Shown: positions 9,780 to 21,346, counted from the first letter of the stretch. The stretch is DNA of 64,000 nucleotides from Effrenium voratum (GCA_963377175.1 CAUJNA010001605.1:1-64000); one strand, 5' to 3'. The notes: a model not told the origin generated them from the sequence alone. Numbers and translations: made by a program.

Positions 9780-11145
9780 GAGAAAGCCAGGGAACGCTTG
9801 GCTATTCTATGAAGAGCTGGAAAAGAAGCAGGGGGCTCCGTGGCGCTATTCTATGAAGAGCTAGAAAGGAACCTAGAAGGGAAGCAGGGGCTAGCTCTCC
9901 GTGGCGCTCTTCTATGAAAGGAAGCGAGGCTAGCCAGGGAACGCTCCGTGGCGCTATTCTATGAAGAGAGCAGGGGCTAGCCAGGGAACGCTCCGTGGCG
10001 CTATTCTCTGAAGAGCTAGAAAGAAACAGAAAGGAAGCAGGTTAGCCAGGGAGCGATCCGCGGCACTCTTCCATGAAGGAGCTAGAAAGGAAGCGACGCT
10101 ATGGAAAAGAAGCAGGGGCTAGCCAGGGAACGCTCCGTGGCGCTATTCTATGAAGAGCTAGAAAGGAAGCGTAGCCAGGGAGCGCTCCGTGGCGCTATTC
10201 TATGAAGAGGTATGAAGAGCTGGAAAGGAAGCGGGGCTAGCCGCTTAAAACGGCCATTGGGCCGCTTTTGGCAAAAAGCGGCCTGGCCCGCTGATAACTT
10301 CATTGTGTGGGATTATTTGGAATCGGCCAACCGTGGCTCAAATCTGGGGATCTGGCCATTCGCTGCCTTGCTTTGATCAGGCCGTTGGAGCTGGCCTTGG
10401 ATAAAACAGCCACTGGCCGCTATTGGCGAAAAGTTGCCTGGCCCGGCCGCTGACTTTGAATGCAATCATATGGAATTCATCCGTGGCTCAGGTCTAAGGG
10501 GGACAGGCCATTTGGCTGCCTCGGACTTGATGAAACGGCCATCGGAGCTGGCCTTGGTAAAACGGCTGTGCGATTCTACGCAAAGCAAGCTAGAAAGGAA
10601 GCGAGGCTAGCCTCCGTGGCGCTATGCTAGCCAGGGAGCGCTCCGCGGCGCTATCTTGGCTATTCTATGAAGAGCTGGAAAAGAAGCAGGGGGCTCCGTG
10701 GCTATTGTATGAAGAGCTAGAAAGGAACCTAGAAGGGAAGCAGGGGCTAGCTCTCCGTGGCGCTCTTCTATGAAAGGAAGCGAGGCTAGCCAGGGAACGC
10801 TCCGTGGCGCTATTCTATGAAGAGAGCAGGGGCTAGCCAGGGAACGCTCCGTGGCGCTATTCTATGAAGAGCTAGAAAGAAACAGAAAGGAAGCAGGTTA
10901 GCCAGGGAGCGATCCGCGGCACTCTTCCATGAAGGAGCTAGAAAGGAAGCGACGCTATGGAAAAGAAGCAGGGGCTAGCCAGGGAACGCTCCGTGGCGCT
11001 ATTCTATGAAGAGCTAGAAAGGAAGCGTGGCCAGGGAGCGCTCCGTGGCGCTGTTCTATGAAGAGGTATGAAGAGCTGGAAAGGAAGCGGGGCTAGCCGC
11101 TATTGTATGAAGGGCTGGAAAGGAAGCGGGGCTAGCCAAGGAGCT
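9780..11145. repeat. ~50-bp tandem repeats, core GGAACGCTCCGTGGCGCTAT, with a ~430-bp duplication
   Basis: Units read GCTAGCCAGG, GAACGCTCCGTGGCGCTATT, CTATGAAGAGCTAGAAAGGA. The run at about 9785-10230 is repeated almost unchanged at about 10665-11090. Between them (10240-10600) lie two diverged units of the GCTGATAA satellite superfamily. Confidence 0.85.
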
Positions 11146-11488
11146 TAGATCGTCTCGTGCTGTTTTGTGTCTCGGCTTGCAAACTGCTTCGTTCCGCGGC
11201 CTGTCGTGTTGCTGCTTGATGGCTTTCTTTTGTTTTGCGTTTCTTTCAAGCTGCCCTTGTCTCTCGTTTCTCACGTAGATTGTCTCGCACTGTTTTGCGC
11301 TGGCGTGTTTTCGAACATAATTGTTTCGCTCCGCCGCGTTTCGTGTTTCAAGCTGTTCTTGTCTTTCGCCTTTCGCTTCGATCGCCCCGCTGTGTTTGGT
11401 GTTTCGTTTTGTCTTTGAATTCGAACTGTCTCACTCCGCAGCCTTTTGTGTTTCAAGCTAGCTGTCCTCATCCTTGCGACTAGGAGCC
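11146..11488 (+). promoter_or_regulatory. T-rich triplicated region upstream of gene B
   Basis: Three imperfect repeats of about 85-115 bp. Each has TCTCGC/TCGTGCTGTTTTG-type text, a TTCG(T/C)TCCGC box and TTTCAAGCT or a variant. They end directly at the first ATG of Helitron-like gene B, so this may be its promoter or 5' UTR (inference from position only). Confidence 0.4.
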
Positions 11489-14176
11489 ATGCCTGCTCGG
11501 AAGTGCAGCGGATTTGCAGCCCCGAGTGGAGAAGTGGAGGTTTGCCGCTTCCACCCGTCTGCCCTCGGACAGCCCGCTCAAGGCAAGTTCGCTGGGCGCT
11601 GCGTCTGGTGCTGCCCGGAGGAGCTGCTGCGCCGCCTGGGCGACGCCCAGCTAACAGGACTGCTGGTTTGCGCGCTGGCCGCCCAAGCCGCCAATCCCGG
11701 GGCCGTCTCGCAGCTCCTGGCGCGCGCCCCGGCCGAGCGGCGAGAAGATCTCCAGGAGAAGGTCCGGGAGCGCCTGGGCGAGGGCGCGGAAATCCAGGAA
11801 GCTCTGGCCGAAGCGGCCGCAGAAGCCAACAACGACGTGGGGCTCAAGCCAGAGGATGGCGATGAGGGGCGGCCGGTCAAGGCAGGCGAGCTTGCCGAGG
11901 ATATCATGGACTACTTCATGGACCGTGGGGGCTACGCCAGGAGCGACCCAAGCTCGGACGGCGAGCAGTTGGAGAAGGCCGCGGCGCGGGGGGCTTGTCT
12001 ACGACATCTACCGCCGGATGGGCGGCTCTTGCAGCCGCGCCAAGGTTGGCGAGCTCTTCGACCAGGAGATTGACGTTTCGGAGTACAAGAACATGGTTGG
12101 CGGCTGGATGAAGACCTTGCTGGAAGCGGAGGGCCAAGCGCCCGGCGAGATGGTGCTGGGCATTCTGAAGCACCCGGTCGGGCGAATGACTCGAGAGAAG
12201 TGGGCGGCCTGCCTGGCCGCGGAGGCAGATGACGCGGGCGAAGCAGAGGTGAGCGAAGATGGCCCGCCGCGGGCTGCGGCGTTCCGGGTCTTGAGTGACA
12301 GCGAGCGCAGCCAAGACGAAGCTGACGCCGAGCTCGCGCCTAAGAGGCGCCGCCTCTGCGGCAAGCAGCAGCGGCCCTTTGCCTTCCTGGAGCGCTTCGT
12401 TGGCCCGGGCCTGGCGGCGGCCGCTCGTGTCTGCCACCCCGATCCACTGCGCCGCCCTGCCGCGCGGGCTGCTCGGCCCAACGAGCACTGCGCTGGCGAG
12501 GATGGCCGGGAGTGCTCCTTCTCGACCACCGTGCTTGGGGCCCCGGCCCGTGTTCAGCCGGACCGCGGCCAACAGCGCTGCCTGTTTTGCAGCGGGGACC
12601 ACTTGGACAGCCTGCTCGCGCAGCAGAATGGCTTTCAAGCGACGAAGACATTGTCGGCCCTCCAGGCCATGAGCCCGGCGAAGTTTGAGGAGTGGAGAAT
12701 TTGCGGCGGCGGCGCGGAGAGGCGTTTGCTTCGGATTTCCGCGCTCGCGTCCTGCGCGCGGCAAAGCGTCGGGAGCAGAAGGCGGCGCCCAAGGCCAACC
12801 CGGCGGAGAAGTGGAAGGATTTGCTGGCTGCCCGGAGCTCAATCTGGAGGACGCCGCGGCCTGGCGGGAGGTGGTCCGCCGGGATCGGATGAGGATTCGC
12901 CGCAAGGTTTTCTGCCCCGACCGTATCGGCCGCCGCTTCAGCAAGGCCAGCGAGTGCGAAGAGCTTGCGCAAGCGCCGCCGGCGTCCGACGCGGCGCCCA
13001 ACGACTGCGGCTTGCCCAGCCCCGACATCTCCAAGCGGGCTGAGGTGGCTGAGAACTGGTGCAAATTTGGCTCCTGGCAGATGTGCCAGACATGCCGCAG
13101 CATGCGGCCTCGACCTTTCTGGCCGCGGCCAACGGTGAAGAGATGCGGTCTGTGCCATCGCGGGGTCAAAGTGCCGCAGCCAAGCGACATTCCGGAGCCT
13201 CTGCGAGGTTTGTCGCGCGAAGTTGTCGCGGCTCTGCGTCCGCTGGACATTGACACGGGCGCCTATGACAAGGTCGCGCACGGTTACCGGGTGCATTCCT
13301 CTATGATCCGCTTCGCCTGGTCGGCGCAAGATGTCGAGGACAAGATCGCGGCGCTCGAGACGCGACGGCAGCGCAAGCGGGCCCGTCGTGCCTTCCGTTG
13401 CCTTCTGGAGGACGATAGCCCGTCTGCCTACGCGGATTTCCTCGAGAAGCATCGCATCTTTTTGCTGGCGCACCCTGACGCTGAGGAGAAGCGACGCAAG
13501 TTGCCACTCCGTTTTCTGGAGGAGCGAGGTTTGGAGTGCGCCCTGTGGCCACACTTGTATTGGGAGGAGTCGCTCTGCGAGACAGCGGTTCGTCTGAGCG
13601 ACGAACGTCGCCAGCAAGCCAGGCGGACGGGCCTGTCGTCTAGCGACGAAGATGAGAGCAAGGGGAAGGACTCTCAGGAGGAGCCCGCTGGCTCAGATGG
13701 GAGCGAGGAAGATGAGCCGGGCGCTCGCAAGTTGCGGAAGGGGCGGCAGAGCATTCGGCGCTCGTTTCTCCAGAAAGTGTTGGGGCCGGTCGCCGGGTAC
13801 TCAGAAGAGTACGAACTGCTCCACTTTGTGTATGACTTAGTCATGTGGAGCACGTTAGGTGGCACGAAGAATTCAGCCAAGGGAGTTCCGCTGCGGCTGG
13901 CCCTCAAGAATGCGTCCTTCTCTCCGGAGTACTGGCGTGCGCGGCACTCGGCCCTGCTTGATCTCCAGCGCCAAATTGGCCTGCCATTCCTTTTCAGGAC
14001 GCGTGCGCCGTACGAGCTATCCTTTCCGTACCACGCGTGGGTGATGGACGAGATGGCAAAAGTTGGGTGTGGGCGCCAAGAATTGCCCGGGCCGGAAACT
14101 CTGCACATGGCTCATGTTCTCAAGGAGTTTGACCGCGGTTACTTCAGTGGCATGAACCGCCGGACCGCGGGCAAGG
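11489..14176 (+). pseudogene. Helitron-like element B: N-terminal half of Rep-helicase gene, truncated
   Basis: Begins MPARKCSGFAAPSGEVEVC with CRFHP and CVWCC cysteine clusters. It continues through LVYDIYRRMGG, a CLFC zinc pair near 12575, and FGSWQMCQTCRSMRPR with CGLCH near 13065-13160. The Rep-proximal region has LRPLDIDTGAYDKVAHGYR, LECALWPHLYWEESLCETA, PYELSFPYHAWVMDEM and ETLHMAHVLKEFDRGYFSGM. These segments align by eye with F (61.3-63.4 kb) and D. There are three frame changes, near 11990 (in a G run), 12697 and 12840. The gene ends at GMNRR, just before the HUH motif, where the duplicated repeat block begins. The HUH and Y2 motifs and the helicase are therefore all missing. Confidence 0.8.
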
Positions 14177-14689
14177 AGCCGCGGGCCTCAACGCGCGGTG
14201 AGCCGCGGCCCGGGCGTGGTGCCCGAACGGCAGCCCGCCACCGACAGGTGGCCTCTAAACTCAATTACCCTAACCCTATGCCTTACAAGGGCCTGGATGT
14301 CTCCGTCCTCCTTTACATTGGCATGATAAAACGGCCATCGGCCTTGATAAAACGGCCATTGGCATTGATATTGAAGCCAGCCTTGATAAAATTGCCATCG
14401 GGGCTGGCCTTGAGCTAAAACTAGCCAGCTTGTGCCCCGGCAGGACCTGTTTGCCCCGGGAAGCCTATTTCTGTCCTGGGAGGCCGACAAGACTTTCAAA
14501 GATTATCCTTGCTAAACATGGCCACTGGCCAAGCCACTTGTGGCTGAGGTTTCCTTTCGTTTCTTCTCGAAATCTCAAATTTGTGCATGGCCCGGCGGTT
14601 GATAAACTCTTTACACGGGAAATGGTAGAATGCGCCATCCGTGCTCCAAATCCAGAGATGTGGCCACGGCTGAATTTCTTAGTGTTTTG

Positions 14690-17120
14690 AGACTGACATG
14701 ATAAAACGGCAATCGGCCTTGATAAAACGGCCATTGGCGTCCTTGGCCCGCAGTAGCTGCTTCCTTGAATTAAAAAGCATGTAAGACGCGCTCTTGTCCC
14801 GGGAGGCTCACTTCTGTCCTGGCTTGTTGGGATCATATGGAATTTGCAATCCGCGGCGTAAATCTAGCGGCCATTTTGCTCACGTGATAAAACGGCCTTG
14901 GCATTGCTATTGAAGCCAGCCTTGATAAAATGGCCATCGGAGCTGGCCTTGAGATAAAACTGGACAGCTTGTGCCCCGGCAGGACCTGTTTGCCCCGGGA
15001 AGCTCATTTCTGTTCTGGGAGGCCACTTGTGGCTGAGGTTTCCTTTCGTTTCTTCTCGAAATCTTAAATTTGCGCATGGCCCGGCGGTTGATAAATTCTG
15101 TACACGGAAAATGGTAAAAATTGCAATCCGTGCTCCAAATCCAGAGATCTGGCCACGGCTGAATTTCTTAGTGTTTTGAGACTGACATGATAAAACGGCC
15201 ATCGGCCTTGATAAAACGGCCATTGGCGTCCTTGGCCCGCAGTAGCTGCTTCCTTGAATTAAAAAGCATGTAAGACGCGCTCTTGTCCCGGGAGGCTCAC
15301 TTCTGTCCTGGCTTGTGTGGGATCATATGGAATTTGCAATCCGCGGCGTAAATCTAGCGGCCATTTTGCTCACGTGATAAAACGGCCTTGGCGTTGCTAT
15401 TGAAGCCAGCCTTGATAAAATGGCCATCGGAGCTGGCCTTGAGATAAAACTGGACAGCTTGTGCCCCGGCAGGACCTGTTTGCCCCGGGAAGCTCATTTC
15501 TGTTCTGGGAGGCCACCTGTGGCTGAGGTTTCCTTTCGTTTCTTCTCGAAATCTTAAATTTGCGCATGGCCCGGCGGTTGATAAATTCTTTACACGGAAA
15601 ATGGTAAAAATTGCAATCCGTGCTCCAAATCCAGAGATCTGGCCGCGCCTGCATTACTTAATCTTTGAGCAAAGCATATGACTACTGGCAGGATCAACCA
15701 GGTTTCCTTTTGTTTCTTCTCGAAATTTCAAGTCTGCGGATGGCTCGGCCGTTGATAAATTCTTTACACGGGAAATGGTAAAATTTGCCATCCGTGCTCC
15801 AAATCCAAAGATGTGGCCACGGCTGAATTTCTTAGTGTTTTGAGACTGACATGATAAAACGGCCATCGGCCTTGATAAAACGGCCATTGGCGTCCTTGGC
15901 CCACAATAGCTGCTTCCTTGAATTAAAAAGCATGTAAGACGCGCTCTTGTCCCGGGAGGCTCACTTCTGTCCTGGCTTGTGTGGGATCATATGGAATTTG
16001 CAATCCGCGGCTTAAATCTAGCGGCCATTTTGCTCACGTGATAAAACGGCCTTGGCATTGCTATTGAAGCCAGCCTTGATAAAATGGCCATCGGAGCTGG
16101 CCTTGAGATAAAACTGGACCCGTGCTCCAAATCCAAAGATGTGGCCACGGCTGTATTTCTTAGTGTTTTGAGACTGACATGATAAAACGGCCATCAGCCT
16201 TGATAAGACGGCCATTGGCGTCGTCGGCCCGCAGTAGCTGCTTCCTCGAATTAAAAAGCATGTAAGACGCGCTCTTGTCCCAGGAGGCTCACTTCTGTCC
16301 TGGCTTGTGTGGGATCATATGGAATTTGCAATCCGCGGCTTAAATCTAGCGGCCATTTGGCTCACGGCTCCATCCTCCTTTACATTTGCATGATAAAACG
16401 GCCATCGGCCTTAATAAAACGGCCATTGGCATTGATATTGAAGCCAGCCTTGATAAAATGGCATCGGGGCTGGCCTTGAGCTAAACCTGGCCAGCTTGTG
16501 CCCCGGCAGGACCTGTTTGCCCTGGGAAGCTCATTTCTGTCCTGAGAGGCCGACAAGACTTTCAAAGATTATCCTTGATAAACATGGCCTGGTCAAGCCA
16601 CTTGTGGCTGAGGTTTGCTTTCGTTTCTTCTCGAAATCTCAAATTTGCGCATGGCCCGGCGGTTGATAAATTCTTTACACGGGAAATGGCAAAATGCGCC
16701 ATCCGTGCTCCAAATCCAGAGATCTGGCCGCGCCTGCATTACTTAGTCTTAAACAGGTTTCGTTTTATTTTTTCTCGAACTTTCAAGTTTGCGGATGGCT
16801 CGGCCGTTGATAAATTCTTTACACGGGAAATTGTATAATTTGCCATCCGTGCTCGAAATCCAGAGATGCGGCCACGGCTGAATTACTGAGTCTTTAGATT
16901 TGCATGATAAAACGGCCATCGGCCTTGATAAAACGGCCATTGGAGTCCTCGGCCCACGCCTTCCTCCTTTACATTTGCGGCTGAAAGTAGCTGCTTCCTT
17001 GTGTGGATCATATGGAATTTTGCAATCCGCGGCTTAAATCTAGCGGCCATTTGGCTGACGGCTCCATCCTCTTTTACATTGGCATGATAAAACGGCCATC
17101 GGCCTTAATAAAACGGCCTT
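14690..17120. repeat. Higher-order satellite with TGTAAGACGCGCTCTTGTCC segment
   Basis: A composite unit repeats from about 14750, 15240, 15905 and 16228, with a partial near 16985; the first spacing is about 490 bp. It includes AATTAAAAAGCATGTAAGAC, CCCGGGAGGCTCACTTCTGT, GGGATCATATGGAATTTGCA, TAGCGGCCATTTTGCTCACG, minisatellite and a GTTGATAAATTC unit. Confidence 0.8.
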
Positions 17121-18030
17121 GGGCCCCGGCAGGACCTGTTTGCCCCGGGAAGCTCATTTCTGTCCTGGGAGGCCGACAAGACTTTCGAAGATTATTTTTG
17201 ATTAACGTGGCTGAGGTTTCCTTTCGTTTCTTCTCGAAATCTCAAACTTGTGCATGGCCCGGCGGTTGATAAATTCTTTACACGGGAAATGGTAAAAATT
17301 GCAATCCGTGCTCCAAATCCAAAGATCTGGCCACGCCTGCATTATTTAGTCTTTGAGACAAGCATATGACTACTGGCAGGATCAACCAGGTTTCCTTTTA
17401 TTTCTTCTTGAAATTTCAATTTTGCGGATGGCTCGGCCGTTGATACATTCTTTACACGGGAAATTGCAAAAATTGCACTCCGTGCTCCAAATCCACAGAT
17501 CTATCTGGCCACGCCTGCATTACTTAGTCTTTGAGACAAGCATATGACTACTGGCAGGATCAACCAGGTTTCCTTTTATTTCTTCTCGAAATCTCAAATC
17601 AAATTTGTGCATGGCTCGGCCGCTGGCTTCAAATCCAGAGATCTGGCCATTTGGACGCTTCTGGTTTGGCCCTGCTTGAATTACTTGGTCTGTGAGACAA
17701 GCATATGATTACTGGCAGGATCAACCAGGCAAACCTAGGCGCTCTTGGCTTGGACTGCTCCGCCCCGTTGAAGCGAGCGCCTGTTGGAGCAGAATTGACG
17801 CGCTGAGGTTCCTTATACGGGAAATCGTTACAATTGCAATCCGTGCTCCAGATCCAGAGATTAGTCTTTGAGACAAGCATATGATCACTGGCAGGATCAA
17901 CCAGGTTTCCTTTTGTTTCTTCTCGAAATCTTAAATTTGAAAAATTGCCATCCGTGCTCCAGATCCGGAGATTTGGCCATGGATGAATTACTTGGTCTTT
18001 GACGCAAGCCTATGACTGCTGGCAGGTTTC
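15657..18030 (-). pseudogene. Six 18S rRNA 5'-end fragments embedded in satellite (array 2)
   Basis: Copies lie at about 15657-15703, 17345-17391, 17523-17570, 17683-17729, 17861-17906 and a decayed one at 17991-18030. All have the same orientation and the same left boundary (the ACCTGG start of 18S) as array 1. The copies at 17683 and 17861 carry TAATCATATG and TGATCATATG variants, so the fragments have diverged since amplification. Confidence 0.9.
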
Positions 18031-18059
18031 CTCGTATCCACGGAACGCTTCAGTGAAGT

Positions 18060-18250
18060 CATAAGCGGCGGAGAGCTCGTTCCGCAACTGGAGACTGCGG
18101 CGCAAACCCATAGGTGGCGCCGAACGCTTGGAAACTACAGAAAATTATCGCCTTTGCTAAAACTTGTGCTTTCTAAACTGGCCCGGCCCGCAGTCCAAGG
18201 AGGCTGCGGCGCAAACCCGTAGGTGCCGGAAATGCTAGAACTCATGCGTT
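18060..18250. repeat. Diverged copy of the AACCCATAGGTGGCGCC module
   Basis: Contains GGAGACTGCGGCGCAAACCC, ATAGGTGGCGCCGAACGCTT and CAGAAAATTATCGCCTTT, matching 7590-7860 but shorter. Confidence 0.65.
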
Positions 18251-18292
18251 TTCTTCCGCGCGCGGAAGGTTTCAAAAAATAGCCATCTTGTG

Positions 18293-18473
18293 TTCCCCCT
18301 AAGAAAGGGGGAAACTAAAGGGGGTCGATCGACCCTAAACCCGGTAAGGTTGAGGAATGGGTGGCCAGGGGTGGGTCAACCGCTTAACGCGCGGCGCGCG
18401 CCGCCTGCGACGCTCTGCGTCGAGGCGCGCGCCCCACCTTGCAAACCCTAAACCCTAAACCCTAAACCCTAAA
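18293..18473. repeat. Second copy of the AAGAAAGGGGG module with (CCCTAAA)4
   Basis: Nearly identical to 8068-8257. The telomere-like tail (18446-18473) has four perfect units, where copy 1 has one altered unit. Confidence 0.85.
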
Positions 18474-18639
18474 TCTTCTCTTCAATGGAGATTTAAACCT
18501 TAATGTATCAGTGGTTCCGATTTGGTTCGACCCCTTGGGCTCTGTCCTTTGGGAAGGGAAAGGTCTTAGGAAATGGCTTGGCTCTGTCCTTTGCCAGCTC
18601 CAAAACCTTCTTCGACTCTGTCCAGCCATTGCTTCTTTT

Positions 18640-19205
18640 CTTCTCCAAATCAGAAATCCCGCTGATAAATTGTTCAAAAATGCTACCAGGCTTGACATGT
18701 AAAGATCTGGTGATTTTGCTCCTTTCTTGGCTTGGCCAGCTGCTGATAAACTGTTCATATGGCGCAATGCAAAAATGGACACCCAGGCTCCAAATGTAAA
18801 GATCTGGTCATTTGGCTCCTTTCTGGGCTTGGCCAGCCGCTGATAAACTGCCCATATGGCGCAATGTCAAAACGGCCAGCTTGGCTTGAAATGTAAAGAT
18901 CTGGTCATTTGGCTCCTTTCCGGGCTTGGCCAGCCGCTGATAAATTGTTCATACGGCGCAATGTCAAAAAGGCCAGCCTGGCTTGAAATGAAAAGATCTG
19001 GTCATTTGGCTCCTTTCCGGGCTTGGCCAGCCGCTGATAAACTGCTCATATTGCGCAATGTCAAAACGGCCAGCTTGGCTTGAAATGTAAAGATCTGGTC
19101 ATTTGGCTCCTTTCTAGGCTTGGCCAGCCGCTGATAAACTGTTCATACGGCGCATGTCAAAACGGCCAGCCTGGCTTGAAATGTAAAGATCTGGTCATCC
19201 TTGCT
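18640..19205. repeat. ~95-100-bp tandem array, second copy
   Basis: About five units of GGCTTGGCCAGCCGCTGATA plus ATGTAAAGATCTGGTCATTT near 18729, 18826, 18926, 19019 and 19110. Same family as 8430-9165 but with fewer units. Confidence 0.85.
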
Positions 19206-19409
19206 TGAAATGTAGAGATCTGGTCATTTGGCTTTTTTTACATCCCGGGCCAGCCAGTTCCAAGCCTCTTTTTTGGATGGCTTTTGCTTCTTTTCTCTTC
19301 AAAATCCCGAATCGGCTTGCATCCGTTCGGTATAAATTAGAGCCCGCTCTCCCGTTGATGCATCAACTTCTTCGCGCCGGGCTTGCAATGACTTCCAGAG
19401 TTGTGGAGT

Positions 19410-19558
19410 TTATCGCTCGCAACCCCCGTCTTGAAATTTGGAGAAACCAAAAAACTCTCCTATGTTGTGGGTAACCGATCTGGGTGGGTGGGAAAGCCAA
19501 CAAAACTTCTCTCAATCCATTTGATATACCCTCTAGACCCTAAACCCTAAACCCTAAA
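19410..19558. repeat. Second copy of terminal module ending CTCTAGA(CCCTAAA)3
   Basis: Matches 9230-9359 with small indels. Three CCCTAAA units lie at 19538-19558. Confidence 0.75.
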
Positions 19559-19740
19559 CTCTAACGCGCCCATCCATAGGGCGCGTCTGCATTTCTCCTT
19601 TTACGGCCGATGGCGGCCGACAAGCTTTAGCTTGGAGGCTTCTAGCTGGAATCCAAGCATTGCCTTACGGGCATCCTCAAGAAACCTTATGTTATATACC
19701 CTAAACTGGAAACACGAGACCCGGAAAGCTCTCCCTCTCA
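19559..19740. repeat. Hairpin module ACGCGCCC/GGGCGCGT, copy 1 of 3
   Basis: Starts directly after a CCCTAAA run. ACGCGCCC (19564-19571) pairs with GGGCGCGT (19579-19586). It is followed by TTTTACGGCCGATGGCGGCC, TTAGCTTGGAGGCTTCTAGC and TATACCCTAAACTGGAAAC. Other copies are at 25092-25265 and 26980-27140; a hairpin-less diverged copy is near 20720-20830. Confidence 0.8.
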
Positions 19741-19789
19741 GGCTTGCTTCGAAACTAGCTTTCAAAGCTGTTTCGCTACTTGAAGATAG

Positions 19790-20430
19790 ACTGTTCATAT
19801 TGCAATGTAATGGCCGTTTTATCAACGCAAGGCCCAATGGCCGTTTTATCAATGCAGAAGCAACCGGATGGCCAGACCTCCAGATTTCAGCGACAAATTG
19901 CATTTTCGCTATTATCCCGCACGATCAATTTATCAGCGGCCGGGCCAAGCTATTCTCAGCAAAAGCAGGCCCAATGGCCGTTTTATCAACGCGAGGCCCA
20001 ATGGCCGTTTTATCAATGCAGAAGCAACCGGATGGCCAGACCTCCAGATTTCAGCGACAAATTGCATTTTCGCTATTATCCCGCACGATCAATTTATCAG
20101 CGGCCGGGCCAAGCTATTCTCAACAAGCAGGCCCAATGGCCGTTTTATCAACACGAGGCCAAATGGCCGTTTTAGCAAGGCAGAAGCAGCCGGATGGCCA
20201 GACCTCCAGATTTCAACGACAAATTCCATTTTCGCTATTATCCCTCACGATCAGTTTATCAGCGGCCGGGCCAAGCTATTCTCAGCAAAAGCAGGCCCAA
20301 TGGCCGTTTTATCAACGCGAGGCCCAATGACCGTTTAATCAAGGCAGAAGCAACCGGATGGCCAGACCTCCAGATTTCAAGCGACTAATTGCACTTTCGC
20401 CATTATCCCGCACGATCAATCCGCAAAGAA
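19790..20430. repeat. ~165-190-bp tandem array with GATCAATTTATCAGCGGCCG
   Basis: Four units, each with AGAAGCAACCGGATGGCCAG, ACCTCCAGATTTCAGCGACA, CGCTATTATCCCGCACGATC, TTTATCAGCGGCCGGGCC and ATGGCCGTTTTATCAACGCG. The reverse complement matches the GCCGCTGATAAA superfamily seen elsewhere in the opposite orientation. Confidence 0.85.
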
Positions 20431-20865
20431 ATCTAAACATCTGGCAATTTGGCGACTTCCGGTTGTGTAGGGTCGAAGCATCGTTACACAAGACTAAAAT
20501 TCAGAACAAATTTTTAGGACCGGCCCCAAACCGTGTCCAAATAATAAATTTTTCGCATTAAACGTGTGGGGCCATATGGAACTGGCAACCGTGCCCGGCC
20601 GCTGATAAATTGCTTGTGTGGGATCATCTGGAAGTGCCCGTCTGTGGCTCAAGTCTGGAGGATCCTTTTCAGCAGCTCCTTATAAGTTCCGTTATGGAAT
20701 TTGCACTCAAATCTAAGCAGCAGCTTGCCCTTAGCTCGGAGGCTTCTAGCTGGACTCCAAGTACTACCTTATAGGTTCTCAAGAATCTTATAAGATATAC
20801 TTCAAGTTGTCTCGTTGAGGTTCTCCCTTGGACTTGCTTTGCTTTGCTATTAAAATGTTCAAAAA
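20431..20865. other. No gene; degraded repeat remnants
   Basis: One diverged GCCGCTGATAAATTGCTTG unit near 20598 and one diverged TTAGCTCGGAGGCTTCTAGC module near 20730. Otherwise nothing recognised. Confidence 0.5.
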
Positions 20866-21137
20866 TTTCTGGTTGCCCAGATTCTGGGCGACGCCTCCAA
20901 AGCACCTTCCGGGCCAGTGGAGAAGCAGTGCGAAAACTTGATTGCAAAAATCGGCTTCGACGTCGGCCAAGCCATCAATTCTTTTTCCCCCGAGCTCGGG
21001 GGAAGACAAGGGGGTTGAACCCTAAACCCTAAAAGGGTGCAATTTTGGGTGGTAGGGGTGGGCCTCATTCCGCATGGCGCCGTTGGGCCCTCTACCCTTT
21101 CAGGGGAGGGCCCAGGCGCCCCCGCTGTAGACACCCT
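20866..21137. repeat. Palindrome module CCCCCGAGCTCGGGGG, copy 1 of 3
   Basis: Contains CAGATTCTGGGCGACGCC, a perfect 16-bp palindrome at 20987-21002, AACCCTAAACCCTAAAAGGG, and a long hairpin: GGGCCCTC (21085-21092) with GAGGGCCC (21106-21113), flanked by GGCGCC on both sides. It ends GTAGACACCCTAAA. Copies are at 26745-26950 and 32866-33150. Confidence 0.85.
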
Positions 21138-21181
21138 AAATTCCCACCCGGTCTGCCTAGACCGTTTCCCACCCATTTCTA

Positions 21182-21317
21182 GGGTGGTGTATATTCACAA
21201 CTAGCGCCGCCGGGCGGCTTTATTCCGAAGGCTCGTATTTGCAGAGGGAGGCGCCTTGAGAATGGGGCAAATGATTGCTTAGAAGCAACCCTCGGCTATG
21301 CCCATTATACACCACCC
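21182..21317. repeat. Foldback element with 12-bp inverted repeats
   Basis: GGGTGGTGTATA at 21182-21193 is exactly inverted as TATACACCACCC at 21306-21317, with 112 bp between. It could be a MITE-like element. No target duplication is obvious. Confidence 0.5.
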
Positions 21318-21346
21318 AAATGAGCCTCGCGCTAGCTGCTCTTACC

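Larger units (their letters stand above)
14174..19562. repeat. Segmental duplication block, copy 2 (paralogous to 4622-9361)
   Basis: Shares with copy 1 the leader CCGCGGGCCTCAACGCGCGG, the minisatellite, the 18S-containing satellite and the ordered terminal modules. Its left edge is the breakpoint of Helitron-like gene B. Its right edge is a (CCCTAAA)3 run at 19538-19558. Confidence 0.75.

Noticed and set aside
14866..16360. TAGCGGCCATTTTGCTCACG resembles the dinoflagellate spliced-leader sequence
   Set aside because: The match is partial, needs a gap, lacks a following splice donor, and recurs as part of a larger satellite. Chance similarity cannot be excluded.
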